Positions 9,077 through 19,213 of a stretch of 64,000 nt of DNA are shown piece after piece. The notes under the pieces are model-generated. The model did not search any database. It was not told the origin of the DNA and saw only the letters and a list, made by a program, of their open reading frames with translations. The translations under genes were made by a program, and so were the position numbers. Within the stretch, counting starts at the first letter, position 1. Every line of letters starts with the position of its first letter. The DNA comes from Mycobacteriales bacterium (lineage in GTDB: Bacteria > Actinomycetota > Actinomycetes > Mycobacteriales > SCTD01): assembly GCA_040902655.1 (NCBI GenBank), contig JBBDWV010000016.1, positions 1 to 64,000 of the forward strand. Reading direction: 5' to 3'.

Positions 9077-10355
9077 GGAAAGGGTCCTCCTGGGTGGGGT
9101 GGTCGGCCGGTCGTACGAGCACAGTGCCGATACGGTTACGGCGCCCCTTGGCGCTCTCGGCGACGAGGACCAGGCCACCGATCTCCGCGGTTGCTCCGGG
9201 AATGGGGACGCGCCCGAGTGCGACGGCCAGCAGGCCCCCCACCGTCTCGACGTCGTCGTGCGGCAACTCGACACCGTACAGCTCCTCGAGATCCTCGACC
9301 GGCAGCCGTGCGGTGACCCGGCGGGTGCCGTCCTCGAGATCCTCGACCGGCGGTGCCTCCCGGTCGTACTCGTCGGTGATCTCGCCCACGATCTCCTCGA
9401 GCACGTCCTCGATGGTGACCAGTCCGGCCGTGCCGCCGTACTCGTCGACGACGACCGCGATGTGGCCCAGCTGTGCCTGCATCTCGCGCAGCAACTGATC
9501 GATCGGCTTGCTCTCCGGCACGAAGACCGGCTCGCGCATCGCGTCCTCGACCTTCAGCGACCCCCCGCCCTCGGCCCGCTCCTTGCGGACGAGGTCCTTG
9601 AGGTAGGCGACACCGAGCACGTCGTCGGCGTTGTCCCCCACGACCGGGATGCGACTGAAGCCGCTGCGCAGGGCGAGGTTCAGCGCCTGCCGCACCGTCT
9701 TGCCACGCTCGATGGTCACGATGTCGGTGCGCGGCACCATCACCTCGCGCACGATCGTGTCGCCCAGCTCGAACACCGAGTTGATCATGTCTCGCTCGGA
9801 GCGCTCGACGACTCCGCGCTCCTGTGCGAGCTCGACCAGGTCGCGCAGCTCCGCCTCGGAGGAGAACGGTCCCTCGCGAAAGCCCTTGCCGGGGGTGAAG
9901 GCGTTACCGATGGCGATCAGCAGCCGGGGGAGCGGCCCGAAGACACGGGTCAGCGCCAGCGCGACACCGGCGCCGAGCAGCGCGACCCGCTCGGCCTGCT
10001 GGCGGCCGATCGTCCGGGGGGCGACCCCGATGAAGACGTAGCTGACAACGGTCATGGCCAGCACCGCGAGGACCACCGCCTTCGAGCCGGCGACCCGGTC
10101 GACGAAGTACGACACGACGATCCCGACGGCGGCGAGCTCGAACAGCAGGCGCAGCAGAAGCAGCAGGTTCAGCGAGCGGGGCGGATCGGTCAGCACCCTC
10201 GCCAGCCGGCCGGCGCCGTGCCGCTCCTCCCGCACCAACTCCTCGACGCGGACCCGCGACACCCGCGCGAGCGCGGCCTCGAGAGAGGCGAGCAGGCCCG
10301 CCAGCACGACGAAGCCGACCGCACTGACGAGCGGGACCACCTCGGTGCTGGTCAT
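9069..10355 (-). CDS. corC: CorC/HlyC-type CNNM transporter-associated protein
   Basis: This is a 428-residue membrane protein of the hemolysin-C/CNNM family. An N-terminal DUF21/CNNM membrane domain (about four hydrophobic segments in residues 1-160) is followed by two CBS repeats (MVPRTDIVTIERGKTVRQAL to about 300, including GHIAVVVDEYGGTAGLVTIEDVLEEIVGEI) and a C-terminal CorC_HlyC domain. The family is linked to magnesium/cobalt efflux or homeostasis; transport itself is not demonstrated for most members. The start MTSTEVV is chosen over an ATG 13 codons upstream. It is the first gene of the corC-deaminase-like-era unit, with a 138-bp divergent gap to znuA. Confidence 0.88.
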   Translation of the reverse strand: MTSTEVVPLVSAVGFVVLAGLLASLEAALARVSRVRVEELVREERHGAGRLARVLTDPPRSLNLLLLLRLLFELAAVGIVVSYFVDRVAGSKAVVLAVLAMTVVSYVFIGVAPRTIGRQQAERVALLGAGVALALTRVFGPLPRLLIAIGNAFTPGKGFREGPFSSEAELRDLVELAQERGVVERSERDMINSVFELGDTIVREVMVPRTDIVTIERGKTVRQALNLALRSGFSRIPVVGDNADDVLGVAYLKDLVRKERAEGGGSLKVEDAMREPVFVPESKPIDQLLREMQAQLGHIAVVVDEYGGTAGLVTIEDVLEEIVGEITDEYDREAPPVEDLEDGTRRVTARLPVEDLEELYGVELPHDDVETVGGLLAVALGRVPIPGATAEIGGLVLVAESAKGRRNRIGTVLVRPADHPTQEDPFRA

Positions 10356-10457
10356 GCGGACGGGTCCATGGGCGGTGGCTCGAAGCCGGAGCACCTGCTA
10401 TCGAATCGGGACGAGGACGCGGACGATAGTACGTCGGCCAACCCACATCCCCCTTGT

Positions 10458-10472
10458 TGGCAATGGTTGCCA
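10458..10472. promoter_or_regulatory. Zur-like operator upstream of znuA
   Basis: The 15-bp perfect inverted repeat TGGCAA-TGG-TTGCCA lies 21 bp before the znuA start. It fits the pattern TGnnAATGnTTnnCA of actinobacterial Zur boxes (family consensus TGAAAATGATTTTCA as I recall it). A zinc-uptake operon ending with a Fur/Zur-family gene follows directly. Binding by the encoded regulator when zinc is plentiful would block the promoter. A TTGTTG at 10454-10459 overlapping the box could be its -35 element. Confidence 0.7.
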
Positions 10473-10493
10473 TGAACTGTTAGCCTGCCGTCC

Positions 10494-11456
10494 ATGCGCA
10501 GACCTGCTCCCTCCGTGTCCCCGATCCTGGCTGCATCGGCCCTGGCAATGTTGCTGCTCAGCGCCTGCGGCCCGAGCTCTGGGAGCGAGCCGACATCCAG
10601 CAGCAGTGCCGGAAAGGCGATCAGCGTCACCGCCGGCTTCTACCCCTACGAGTTCGTGGCCGCGCGCGTGGGTGGCGAGGACGTCCAGGTCACCAACCTC
10701 ACCTCACCGGGCGGCGAGCCGCACGACCTCGAGCTCACGCCCCAGCAGGTCGCGGCCCTGAGCCGTACCGACCTGGTCGTCTACTCCCGCGGCTTCCAGC
10801 CTGCCGTCGACGAGGCCGTCGACCAGCAGGCCGCAGACCGTGCGCTGGACGTGCTGACGACGGTCGAGCTGCTCGAGGGCGACCACGACGCGCACGAGGG
10901 CGAGAGCAAGGGTGCGGACGAACCGGCGCACGAGGACGAGGGCGCCGGAGATCCGCACGTGTGGCTCGACCCGGTCCGCCTGGCCACCATCGCCGAGGCG
11001 GTCGCCGAGCAGCTTGCCGAGCGGGCGCCGGAGCGGGCCGACGGCTTCCGGCAGCGGGCCGCGGAGCTCGGCGCCGAGCTGAAGACGCTCGACGAGGAGC
11101 TGCGCAGCGGTCTGGCCGACTGCCCCCGGAAGGAGATCGTCACCAGCCACGACGCCTTCGGCTATCTGGCGGCGTCGTACGGCCTCGAGCAGGTCTCGAT
11201 CGCCGGGCTGTCCCCCGAGGACGAGGCCTCCCCGAAGCGGCTGGCCGAGGTGGCGACCTTTGCGAAGCAGAACAACGTGACCACCATCTTCTTCGAGGAG
11301 CTTGCCAGCCCGAAGGTCGCGCAGTCCCTGGCCCGGGAGGTGGGCGCCGAGGCCCAGGTCCTGAGCCCGCTGGAGGGACCGCCGGACACCGGCGACTACC
11401 TGTCGGCGATGCGGACCAACCTCGACAGCCTGCGCGCGGCGCTCGGCTGCGCGTGA
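10494..11456 (+). CDS. znuA: Zinc ABC transporter substrate-binding lipoprotein
   Basis: This is an extracellular zinc-binding protein of the cluster A-I ABC family, 320 residues. A signal peptide ends in the lipobox LLSACG (Cys near residue 25). Conserved positions follow: a His at HDLELTP, and HVWLDP (near residue 157) after a charged His-rich loop (about 126-150, DHDAHEGESKGADEPAHEDEG) typical of zinc rather than manganese members. TSHDAFGYLAASYG and VTTIFFEELASPKVA complete the site. It is the first gene of znuA-znuC-znuB-zur on the plus strand, with a Zur-like box just upstream, so zinc repression is expected. Confidence 0.93.
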   Translation: MRRPAPSVSPILAASALAMLLLSACGPSSGSEPTSSSSAGKAISVTAGFYPYEFVAARVGGEDVQVTNLTSPGGEPHDLELTPQQVAALSRTDLVVYSRGFQPAVDEAVDQQAADRALDVLTTVELLEGDHDAHEGESKGADEPAHEDEGAGDPHVWLDPVRLATIAEAVAEQLAERAPERADGFRQRAAELGAELKTLDEELRSGLADCPRKEIVTSHDAFGYLAASYGLEQVSIAGLSPEDEASPKRLAEVATFAKQNNVTTIFFEELASPKVAQSLAREVGAEAQVLSPLEGPPDTGDYLSAMRTNLDSLRAALGCA

Positions 11457-11469
11457 TCCTGAGCCGGCG

Positions 11470-12237
11470 ATGAGCCCGGTCGTCGTCGATCTCGAAGGTG
11501 GCCTGGTCAGCTACGACGGCCGGCCCGCACTGGACGCGGTCGATCTGCGCGTCCACGCCGGTGAGGTCCTGGCCATCCTCGGCGCGAACGGCTCCGGCAA
11601 GAGCACGCTGGTGCGCGCCCTGCTCGGGCTCGCCCCGCTGGCCGCCGGCCGACTCGAGCTGTTCGGCACTTCCTTGGAGCGGTTCTCCGCGTGGCCCCGG
11701 ATCGGCTACGTCCCGCAGCGCGGTGGCGCGGCCACCGGTGTCCCGGCCACCGTCGCCGTGGTCGGGGCCTGGGGGGGGGGGGGGGCCCGGGGGCCCCGCC
11801 GCCGGGGGGCCGAGGACCGCGAGGCGGTCCGCCGGGCCATCCAGGCGGTCGGTCTGACCGACCGCAGGAACGACAGCGTCGGCACCCTGTCCGGTGGCCA
11901 GCAGCAGCGGGTGCTCATCGCGCGGGCGCTGACCTGCGACCCCGAGCTGTTCATCCTGGACGAGCCGACAGCAGGCGTGGACGCCGCCTCCCAGCAGGCG
12001 CTGACCCGCACGTTGCAGGTGCTGATCGACGGGGGGACCACCGTGCTCGTGGTGACGCACGAGGTCGCCTCGCTGCAGGGGCTGTTCACCCGGGCGCTGA
12101 CCCTGGAGAACGGCCGGGTCCTGCACGACGGCGATCCGCCGGAGGCCGACCACCTGCACCTGCACGATCCCGAGCACGCCCACCCGGTGCACGAGGAGCT
12201 GCCCTACCCCCACCGGGCCGGGTTCGGGCTGCGATGA
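11470..12237 (+). CDS. znuC: Zinc ABC transporter ATP-binding protein (with anomalous poly-G stretch)
   Basis: This is the ATPase of the zinc importer, 255 residues. Motifs present are Walker A GANGSGKST, the Q-loop region YVPQRGGAATGVP, signature LSGGQQQR, Walker B LFILDEPTAGVD and the H-loop VVTHEV. Between Q-loop and signature, where relatives have a helix such as EVVxxGRxxRxG, this gene reads VVGAWGGGGARGPRRRGAED, encoded by 15 consecutive G and further G/C runs. The frame stays open, but this piece looks replaced and may be a base-calling artefact. A C-terminal His-rich tail (HLHLHDPEHAHPVHEELPYPH) could bind zinc. The stop overlaps znuB (ATGA). Confidence 0.9.
   Translation: MSPVVVDLEGGLVSYDGRPALDAVDLRVHAGEVLAILGANGSGKSTLVRALLGLAPLAAGRLELFGTSLERFSAWPRIGYVPQRGGAATGVPATVAVVGAWGGGGARGPRRRGAEDREAVRRAIQAVGLTDRRNDSVGTLSGGQQQRVLIARALTCDPELFILDEPTAGVDAASQQALTRTLQVLIDGGTTVLVVTHEVASLQGLFTRALTLENGRVLHDGDPPEADHLHLHDPEHAHPVHEELPYPHRAGFGLR
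11771..11785. repeat. Run of 15 G inside znuC, followed by further G/C runs
   Basis: Fifteen G in a row are followed by ccc, ggggg, cccc and later gggggg up to about 11810. This is far from the codon pattern of neighbouring genes and falls in a part of znuC that is normally conserved in length and helix character. Candidates are a two-colour-sequencing poly-G error, a poorly resolved assembly segment, or less likely a contingency tract able to change frame by slippage. Confidence 0.8.
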
Positions 12238-13103
12238 ACCCGCTGACCTTCGACTTCATGCAGCGGGCGCTGGTCGCAGCCTTTCTCGTCGGGTTGGCCG
12301 CGCCGGCCGTCGGCGTCTTCCTGGTCCAGCGGCGGCTCGCGCTGATGGGCGACGGGATCGGCCACGTCGCGCTGACGGGGGTGGCGCTGGGCTTCCTGCT
12401 CGGAACGGCCCCGGTGCTCACCGCGATCGTCGTCGCCACGATCGGCGCCGTCGTCATCGAGCTGGTCCGCCAGCAGGGGCGCACCGGCGGCGACGTGGCG
12501 CTGGCGCTGCTCTTCTACGGCGGCATCGCCGGCGGCGTCCTGCTCATCGGCCTGTCCCCGGGGGGCAGCAACGCGAACCTGTTGTCGTACCTGTTCGGGT
12601 CGCTGACCTCCGTGGGGCCCTTCGACGTGGTCGTCATCGCCGTCCTGTCCGGCGTCCTGCTGCTCACCCTGGCGACCGTCGGCCCCCAGCTGTTCGCGGT
12701 CTGCCACGACGAGGAGTACGCGGCCGTGGCCGGTCTCCGGGTGCGCTTCCTCAACCTGCTGCTGGCCGTGATGGCAGCGGTCACCGTGACCGTGGCGATG
12801 CGCGTGGTCGGCCTGCTGCTCGTCAGCGCCCTGATGGTCGTGCCCGTGGCCACGGCACAGCAGCTGGTCCGGGGTTTTCGCGCGACGGTCGCGGTCTCCC
12901 TGCTCGTCGGCGTCCTCGCCTCGACCTCCGGCGTGCTCGGCTCCTTCTATGTCGACACGGCCCCGGGCGCTCTCATCGTGGTCCTGGCGCTGACCGGCTT
13001 CGCGCTGGCTACGCTGGCCGGGACAGTGGTGCGGCGGAGCCGTCGCACCTCCGGCGCGACCCCTGCGGGGGTGGCACTGCTCCCGCAGGAGGAACCCAGG
13101 TGA
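12234..13103 (+). CDS. znuB: Zinc ABC transporter permease
   Basis: This 289-residue integral membrane protein has about eight hydrophobic segments and the ABC-3 family core (FLVQRRLALMGDGIGHVALTGVALGFLLG near residues 27-55; LLLVSALMVVPVATAQQL near 190). It forms the zinc channel with ZnuC. The ATG overlaps the znuC stop by 4 bp and its stop overlaps the zur start by 4 bp, so all are translated from one message. The C-terminal 25 residues are basic and cytoplasmic. Confidence 0.93.
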   Translation: MNPLTFDFMQRALVAAFLVGLAAPAVGVFLVQRRLALMGDGIGHVALTGVALGFLLGTAPVLTAIVVATIGAVVIELVRQQGRTGGDVALALLFYGGIAGGVLLIGLSPGGSNANLLSYLFGSLTSVGPFDVVVIAVLSGVLLLTLATVGPQLFAVCHDEEYAAVAGLRVRFLNLLLAVMAAVTVTVAMRVVGLLLVSALMVVPVATAQQLVRGFRATVAVSLLVGVLASTSGVLGSFYVDTAPGALIVVLALTGFALATLAGTVVRRSRRTSGATPAGVALLPQEEPR

Positions 13104-13510
13104 CCGACGAGGTCGCGCCCCTGCCCGGTCTGCGTACCACCCGCCAGCGGACCGCTGTGGCCGATGTCCTGTCCCGGGTCGACGGCTTCCGCAGCGCCCA
13201 GGACCTGCACGACCTGCTGCGCCACGAGGGCGCCTCGATCGGGCTGACCACCGTCTACCGTCACCTGCAGGCGCTGTCCGAGGCCGGCCAGGTCGACGTG
13301 CTGCACACCGGTGACGGCGAGGCCGTCTACCGGCGCTGCCCGACGGAGTCCCACCACCACCACCTGGTCTGCCGCAGCTGCGGGCGCAGCATCGAGGTGG
13401 AGGGCCCCGAGGTGGAGGCGTGGGCCACGTCGATCGCCGCCGAGCACGGTTTCACCAAGGTCAGCCACACGGTCGAGGTCTTCGGCACCTGCGCCGCCTG
13501 TGCCCCCTGA
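13100..13510 (+). CDS. zur: Fur-family zinc uptake regulator
   Basis: This 136-residue Fur-family repressor is most likely Zur, given its place at the end of the zinc operon. The N-terminal winged helix reads TTRQRTAVADVLSRVDGFRSAQDLHDLLRHEG and TTVYRHLQALSEAGQVDVL. The regulatory metal site includes ESHHHHLVCRSCGRSIEV, and a structural zinc site uses CRSC with the C-terminal CAACAP. With zinc bound it should repress at the palindrome before znuA, closing a feedback loop. Start is GTG, overlapping znuB. Confidence 0.92.
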   Translation: MTDEVAPLPGLRTTRQRTAVADVLSRVDGFRSAQDLHDLLRHEGASIGLTTVYRHLQALSEAGQVDVLHTGDGEAVYRRCPTESHHHHLVCRSCGRSIEVEGPEVEAWATSIAAEHGFTKVSHTVEVFGTCAACAP

Positions 13511-13576
13511 CGCCGACGTCCACGACGACAGAACGCTGCCTGCACCCCTGGCGCGAGGTCTCGTTGAGGAGCTGGA

Positions 13577-14073
13577 TCAGGTCTGAGCGGCCTTCCAGGA
13601 GGCGAGCAGCTCGTCCTGCAGCCCGAACATCTCCGCATGCTCCCCGGGCTCGCCGTGGTCGTAGCCCAGCAGGTGCAGCACGCCATGGGTGCACAGCAGC
13701 TGCAACTCCGATTCGGTGCCGTGGCCGGCTTCGCGGCCCTGCCGCTCGGCGACCTCCGGACACAGGACCACATCGCCCAGCACCGTGGGGCTGCTCCCCT
13801 CGTCGTCCTCCACCGGGCCGCCGTGACCGGAGCCGTGGGCGACGCCGCGTGAGCCGCGCAGGTCCAGCTCGTCCATCGGGAAGGCGAGCACGTCCGTCGG
13901 TCCCGGCTCCCCCATCCAGCGGACATGCAGCTTGGCCATCTGCTCGACGTCGACGAGCAGCAGCGACAGCTCCGCGAGCGGGGAGACACCGAGCCGGTCG
14001 AGGACGTGTCGGGCGAGCCGCACGAGCGTCTGCTCGTCGACGGCGACACCGCTCTCGTTCGCCAGCTCGATGC

Positions 14074-14077
<4 letters not shown>
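13577..14077 (-). CDS. ybeY: Endoribonuclease YbeY (rRNA maturation factor)
   Basis: This single-strand-specific metallo-endoribonuclease acts in 16S rRNA 3'-end maturation and ribosome quality control. The 166-residue protein carries the zinc motif [11 protein letters not shown] (three His) near residue 130 and the upstream block [12 protein letters not shown] Gly/His/acid-rich insert (about residues 84-97) between DVLAFPMDE and [11 protein letters not shown] is common in actinobacterial YbeY. The ATG overlaps the phoH stop (ATGA), the usual phoH-ybeY pairing. Confidence 0.95.
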
Positions 14078-15135
<1,058 letters not shown>

Positions 15136-15206
15136 GGGGTCGGCGGCTGCCGTTCGCCTGCTCTCGGGTGGGGGTCGTGGGACCTCCCAAGGCTACCCGC
15201 GCAGGC

Positions 15207-15545
15207 TCAGCCCAGCGCCCCGAGCGGACGACCACCCAGCACGTGGACATGCAGGTGGTGCACCGTCTGGCCCGCATCGTCGCCGGTGTTGGTGAGCAGC
15301 CGGTAGCCGCCGTCCAGGCCCTCGCTCTGCGCGACGGCGACCGCCGCCGCCATCACCTCGCCGAGCAGCACCGGATCAGCCTGCGCGCACGCCGCCACGT
15401 CGCTGTGGTGGTCCCGGGGCACGACGAGGACGTGCGTCGGCGCCTGCGGCGCGACGTCACGGAACGCCAGCGTCCGCCCGGTGTCCCCGACCACCTCGGC
15501 AGGGATCTCCCCCGCGACGATCCGGCAGAACAGGCAGTCGCTCAC
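15207..15545 (-). CDS. HIT family nucleotide-binding hydrolase
   Basis: This 112-residue histidine-triad protein, Hint type, has CLFCRIVAGEIPAE at the N-terminus, the HVLVVPRDHHSD segment, and the active site QTVHHLHVHVLGG. Relatives hydrolyse adenosine phosphoramidates or similar nucleotides in the cytosol. The GTG start (VSDCLFC) overlaps by 4 bp the stop of the gene before it, suggesting cotranscription with the rsmE group. The zinc-binding CxxC pair of some Hint proteins is partly present (CLFC). Confidence 0.9.
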   Translation of the reverse strand: MSDCLFCRIVAGEIPAEVVGDTGRTLAFRDVAPQAPTHVLVVPRDHHSDVAACAQADPVLLGEVMAAAVAVAQSEGLDGGYRLLTNTGDDAGQTVHHLHVHVLGGRPLGALG

Positions 15546-16096
15546 GTGCTCTCCCTCGTCCAGTACAGGCCGGCGCCTCCGGCCAGTCCGAGCAGTACCG
15601 CGAGCCCGAGCATCCACCGTACGAGGCGTTCGGGCGTGTCGGCCGGCGGGTCCGGCGGAACGCCGGCGACGGGCTCCTCGTCGGCGCCGTCGTCCGCCGG
15701 CACCGTCGGGAGAACGTCCGGCTCACGGCTGGGCGTTGCCGACGGCGACCGGCGGGCAGGTGTCGGCGAAGTGGTGGGAGGCCCGGGCCGGCTGGTGGCC
15801 GGACGAGGGGATCGGTTGCGCGCGACCGTGGGCGCGGCCGTGGCCGAGGGCGGCGGCTCGGGAGACGGCGACACCGCCTCCGGCGTCGGCTGCTGCGACG
15901 GGGCGGGCAACGGAATCAGCGGCTGGCCGGTGGCCTGCGGCGACGCCGTGGGCTGCGCCTGCGCCAGCGCCGATCCGGCAGGCACGGTGGGCACGGCGAG
16001 CAGCGCAGTGAGCGCCGCGGCCAGCCCGACGGCACCGGCCCGGCGGGTCCCACGCCGCCCCCGCGGCGGGCGGCTGCGGGAGGCGGTCAGGCCCAC
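15542..16096 (-). CDS. Pro/Ser-rich exported protein with C-terminal membrane anchor
   Basis: This is a 184-residue protein I do not recognise by family. An Arg-rich start and a hydrophobic stretch (AGAVGLAAALTALLAVP) look like a signal peptide. About 100 residues of Pro/Ser/Thr/Ala-rich, presumably unstructured, sequence follow. A C-terminal hydrophobic helix (WMLGLAVLLGLAGGAGLYW) could anchor it in the membrane. Its start overlaps the rsmE stop by 10 bp and its stop overlaps the HIT start by 4 bp, so it is translationally linked to both. Composition makes homology unhelpful. Confidence 0.65.
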   Translation of the reverse strand: MGLTASRSRPPRGRRGTRRAGAVGLAAALTALLAVPTVPAGSALAQAQPTASPQATGQPLIPLPAPSQQPTPEAVSPSPEPPPSATAAPTVARNRSPRPATSRPGPPTTSPTPARRSPSATPSREPDVLPTVPADDGADEEPVAGVPPDPPADTPERLVRWMLGLAVLLGLAGGAGLYWTREST

Positions 16097-16812
16097 CTGG
16101 ACGTCCGCGCGCTGATGACCGCGACCGCCGCGGCGCCGGCCGTGGAGGTACGCAGGACACTGCTGCCGAGCCGGACGGCCCCGGCCCCGGCCCCGGTCAG
16201 TGCGGCCACCTCGCGAACGGTCAGGCCTCCCTCCGGGCCGACGACGAGCAGGAGGTCACCGCTCGCGGGCAGGGCGACGGAGGCGAGCGGGGTCGACGTG
16301 CTCTCGTGCAGGAGCAGCGTCGGTGTGGTCGCGACCCGCGCGAGCAGCTCCTCGGTCGAGGCCCAGTGGGTGACGACGGGGTGCCGGGCCCGCCGCGACT
16401 GCTTGCCGGCCTCACGCGCGGTGGAGCGCCACCGGTTCAGCGCCCGCTCACCGCGCGGGCCGTCCCATCGAACGATGCAGCGCTCGGCCGACCACGGCAC
16501 CACCTCGTCCACGCCGACCTCGGTCGCCAGCTCGACCGCGAGCTCACCCCGGTCACCTTTGGCCAAGGCCTGCACGAGCACCAGCCGCAGGGCGGGCACC
16601 GGCTCGACGGCGCGCGCGTCCACGTGCAGGCGGACCACGTCGTGCCCGAGACCGGTGACGGTGCAGTGCGCGCGGGTCCCGCGACCGTCGGCCACGTCGA
16701 CGGCCTCGCCGATCCTGACCCGCCGGACGGTGGCGGCGTGCCGTCCCTCCGACCCGACCAGCTCGAGGTCGTCGCCGGACAGGTCGTCGCAGAGGAACAG
16801 CGGGGCCGTCAC
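16087..16812 (-). CDS. rsmE: 16S rRNA m3U1498 methyltransferase
   Basis: RsmE methylates N3 of U1498 in 16S rRNA using SAM, with a SPOUT knot fold. The 241-residue protein has an N-terminal PUA-like domain ([23 protein letters not shown]), the [28 protein letters not shown] segment, and the C-terminal SAM-binding knot ([18 protein letters not shown], then [21 protein letters not shown]). Its ATG overlaps the dnaJ stop by 4 bp, the classic dnaJ-rsmE arrangement of actinobacteria. Confidence 0.95.
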   Translation of the reverse strand: MTAPLFLCDDLSGDDLELVGSEGRHAATVRRVRIGEAVDVADGRGTRAHCTVTGLGHDVVRLHVDARAVEPVPALRLVLVQALAKGDRGELAVELATEVGVDEVVPWSAERCIVRWDGPRGERALNRWRSTAREAGKQSRRARHPVVTHWASTEELLARVATTPTLLLHESTSTPLASVALPASGDLLLVVGPEGGLTVREVAALTGAGAGAVRLGSSVLRTSTAGAAAVAVISARTSRWA

Positions 16813-17918
16813 CTCCGGCGGCGGCCGAACAGTCCGTTCCCCTTGCCGGACACCGCCGGATGCTCCTCGCCCCGCAACCGGGCCAGATCACGCAGCAGAT
16901 CCTCCTGCTTGCCGTCGAGCCGGGTCGGCACCTCGATCCGCAGGTGGACGTGCAGGTCACCGCGACCGGTCGCCCGCAGGTGCGGCACACCGCGGGCCCG
17001 CAGGGTGAGCACCTCGTCGGGCTGGGTGCCGGGGACGATGTCGAGCGACTCGTCACCGTCCAGTGTCGTCAGCGGCACGGTGGTGCCCAGGGCGGCGGCG
17101 GTCATCGGCAGCGTGACCGTGCAGTGCAGATCGTCCCCCTCACGGGTGAAGACCGAATGCGGTCGCTCGATCACCTCGACGTAGAGGTCGCCCGCCGGAC
17201 CGCCGCCCGGGCCGACCTCACCCTCACCGGACAGCCGGATGCGCATGCCGGTCTCGATCCCGGCCGGCACCTTGACGGTGAGAGTGCGCCGGGCCCGCAC
17301 CCGGCCGTCGCCGCCGCACTCCCCGCACGGGTGCTCGATGACCGAGCCGAGCCCGCCGCACCGGGGACAGGCGCGGGTCGTCAGGACCTGGCCGAGGAAG
17401 GACCGCTGGACCTGCTGCACCTCGCCGCGCCCCTGGCAGGTGTCGCAGACGCTGGGATGGGTGCCGGAGGCGGTGCCCTGCCCGGTGCAGGTGGAGCAGA
17501 CGACGGCTGTCTCGACCGTGAGCTCCCGCTCGGTCCCGAACACCGTCTCGGCCAGGTCGCACTCGATCCGCAGCAGCGCGTCCGAACCCTGCCGCACCCG
17601 GCTGCGCGGTCCGCGGGCGCCGGCACCACCGAAGAAGGCATCCATGATGTCGCCGAGCCCGCCGAAGCCCTGGGAGAACGGGTCGCCGGCGCTGCCGGGC
17701 CCGCTGGACAGCGGGTCCCCGCCCAGGTCGACGACCTGGCGCTTCTGCGGGTCGGAGAGCACCTCGTACGCCGCGGTGACCGCCTTGAAGCGCTCCTGCG
17801 CCGCGGGGTCGGGGTTGACGTCGGGATGCAGCTGGCGGGCGAGCTTGCGGTAGGCCCGCTTGATGTCGTCGTCCGTGGCGTCCGGGGCGACGCCGAGTGC
17901 GCCGTAGTAGTCAGCCAC
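16809..17918 (-). CDS. dnaJ: Molecular chaperone DnaJ (type A)
   Basis: This Hsp40 cochaperone of DnaK is 369 residues long. The J domain has [34 protein letters not shown] with the HPD triad. A Gly/Phe region ([23 protein letters not shown]) follows, then four zinc-finger repeats: [24 protein letters not shown] and CGECGGDG, and the C-terminal substrate domains. The GTG start shares one base with the hrcA stop. The reading frame is open far upstream, but that is hrcA antisense-frame noise. The hrcA-dnaJ pair marks this as the HrcA-controlled DnaJ2 of actinobacteria. Confidence 0.97.
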   Translation of the reverse strand: MADYYGALGVAPDATDDDIKRAYRKLARQLHPDVNPDPAAQERFKAVTAAYEVLSDPQKRQVVDLGGDPLSSGPGSAGDPFSQGFGGLGDIMDAFFGGAGARGPRSRVRQGSDALLRIECDLAETVFGTERELTVETAVVCSTCTGQGTASGTHPSVCDTCQGRGEVQQVQRSFLGQVLTTRACPRCGGLGSVIEHPCGECGGDGRVRARRTLTVKVPAGIETGMRIRLSGEGEVGPGGGPAGDLYVEVIERPHSVFTREGDDLHCTVTLPMTAAALGTTVPLTTLDGDESLDIVPGTQPDEVLTLRARGVPHLRATGRGDLHVHLRIEVPTRLDGKQEDLLRDLARLRGEEHPAVSGKGNGLFGRRRR

Positions 17919-18937
17919 TACGCACCCGCCAGCAGCTCGCCGACGTAGCGCGCGACCGCGCGCACCTGGCCCATGTTGCCGGCGTAGTCCATCCGGGTCG
18001 GGCCGACAACCCCCAGTCCGCCGTACGCGCCGGCGTCGGGGCCGTAGCCCACGGTCACCACAGAGGTGGACCGCAGTCCCTCCACGTTGTTCTCCTCGCC
18101 GATCCTGACGTGCACGGTCGTGGGGTCGTTGACCTCGCCCAGCAGCTTGAGCAGGACGACCTGCTCCTCCAGGGCCTCGAGGACCGGCCGGAGCGTGCGG
18201 GGGAAGTCGAGGGTGTGCCGGGTGAGGTTCGCGGTGCCGGCCAGCGCGATGCGCTCCTCCGGCTGATCGACCAGCGTCTCGAGCACCACGGACATGATGC
18301 TGGTCAGCACCGGCCGGATGGCCTCGGGCGCGGCATCCGGGAGGTCGGACAGCGCAGCCGGCACGTCGACCAGCCGGGCGCCGTGCAACCGGCTGCCGAA
18401 CACCGAGCGCAGCAGCGACACGTCCTGCTCGGACAGCGACCCCGGCAGTTCGACGACCCGCTGTTCGACCCGGCCGGTGTCGGTGATGAGCACCAGCAGC
18501 AGGCGGTTCGGTGCGAGGTGGACGATCTCTAGGTGCCGTACCGCGCTGCGCGACAGCGAGGGGTACTGCACGACCGCGACCTGCCGGGTCAGCTGGGCCA
18601 GCAGGCGCACGGAACGGCGTACGACGTCGTCCAGGTCGACCGCGCCCTGCAGGAAGGTCTCGATGGCGCGCCGCTCCGGGGCCGACAGCGGCTTGACCGC
18701 GGACAGCTGGTCCACGAACAGCCGGTAGCCCTTGTCGGTCGGGATACGACCCGCGCTGGTGTGCGGGTGGGTGATGTAGCCCTCGTCCTCGAGCGCCGCC
18801 ATGTCGTTGCGCACGGTGGCGGGGCTGACGCCGAGGCCGTGCCGCTCGGCCAGGGACTTCGAGCCCACCGGCTCGGTGGTCGAGACGAAGTCCTCGACGA
18901 TGGCACGCAGGACCTCGAGCTTGCGGTCGTCCAGCAC
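17918..18937 (-). CDS. hrcA: Heat-inducible transcription repressor HrcA
   Basis: HrcA represses class I heat-shock genes by binding CIRCE. The 339-residue protein has an N-terminal winged helix ([63 protein letters not shown]) and the GAF-like regulatory domain after it. I place the start at the GTG encoding VLDDRKLEV: it has AGAGGAGG upstream at 8 bases and matches family N-termini. Two GTG codons further upstream overlap the CIRCE element itself. It is followed by dnaJ with a one-base overlap. Confidence 0.94.
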   Translation of the reverse strand: MLDDRKLEVLRAIVEDFVSTTEPVGSKSLAERHGLGVSPATVRNDMAALEDEGYITHPHTSAGRIPTDKGYRLFVDQLSAVKPLSAPERRAIETFLQGAVDLDDVVRRSVRLLAQLTRQVAVVQYPSLSRSAVRHLEIVHLAPNRLLLVLITDTGRVEQRVVELPGSLSEQDVSLLRSVFGSRLHGARLVDVPAALSDLPDAAPEAIRPVLTSIMSVVLETLVDQPEERIALAGTANLTRHTLDFPRTLRPVLEALEEQVVLLKLLGEVNDPTTVHVRIGEENNVEGLRSTSVVTVGYGPDAGAYGGLGVVGPTRMDYAGNMGQVRAVARYVGELLAGA

Positions 18938-18952
18938 GCTGCGCACCTCCTC

Positions 18953-18977
18953 TGGCACTCCTGCAACGGGAGTGCCA
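18953..18977. promoter_or_regulatory. CIRCE element (HrcA operator)
   Basis: The inverted repeat TGGCACTC-N9-GAGTGCCA is the CIRCE heat-shock operator (consensus TTAGCACTC-N9-GAGTGCTAA) with intact core GCACTC/GAGTGC and the proper 9-bp spacer. It ends 16 bp upstream of the chosen hrcA start, so HrcA should repress its own operon with dnaJ, and repression should be lifted on heat shock. Confidence 0.93.
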
Positions 18978-19213
18978 AGTGTACGGGGGTGTCCGGGGCG
19001 AGGCGGATGTCAGATCCGATGTAGGTATCGCCAGGCCATCCAGCAGTCGTGACAGACCCTCCGGTCCACGACAAGCCCATCTGGCCGGCGTCAAGCCGTC
19101 CAGCGGCCGACAAACTCCTGGTTCGGCCGTCGGCGCTCCGCCGGTGAGCCTCGCGCGGCCCCCGGTCCGCGGCTCCATGTGCTCAACGGCAGACCTGACA
19201 CAACCCTGAATGG

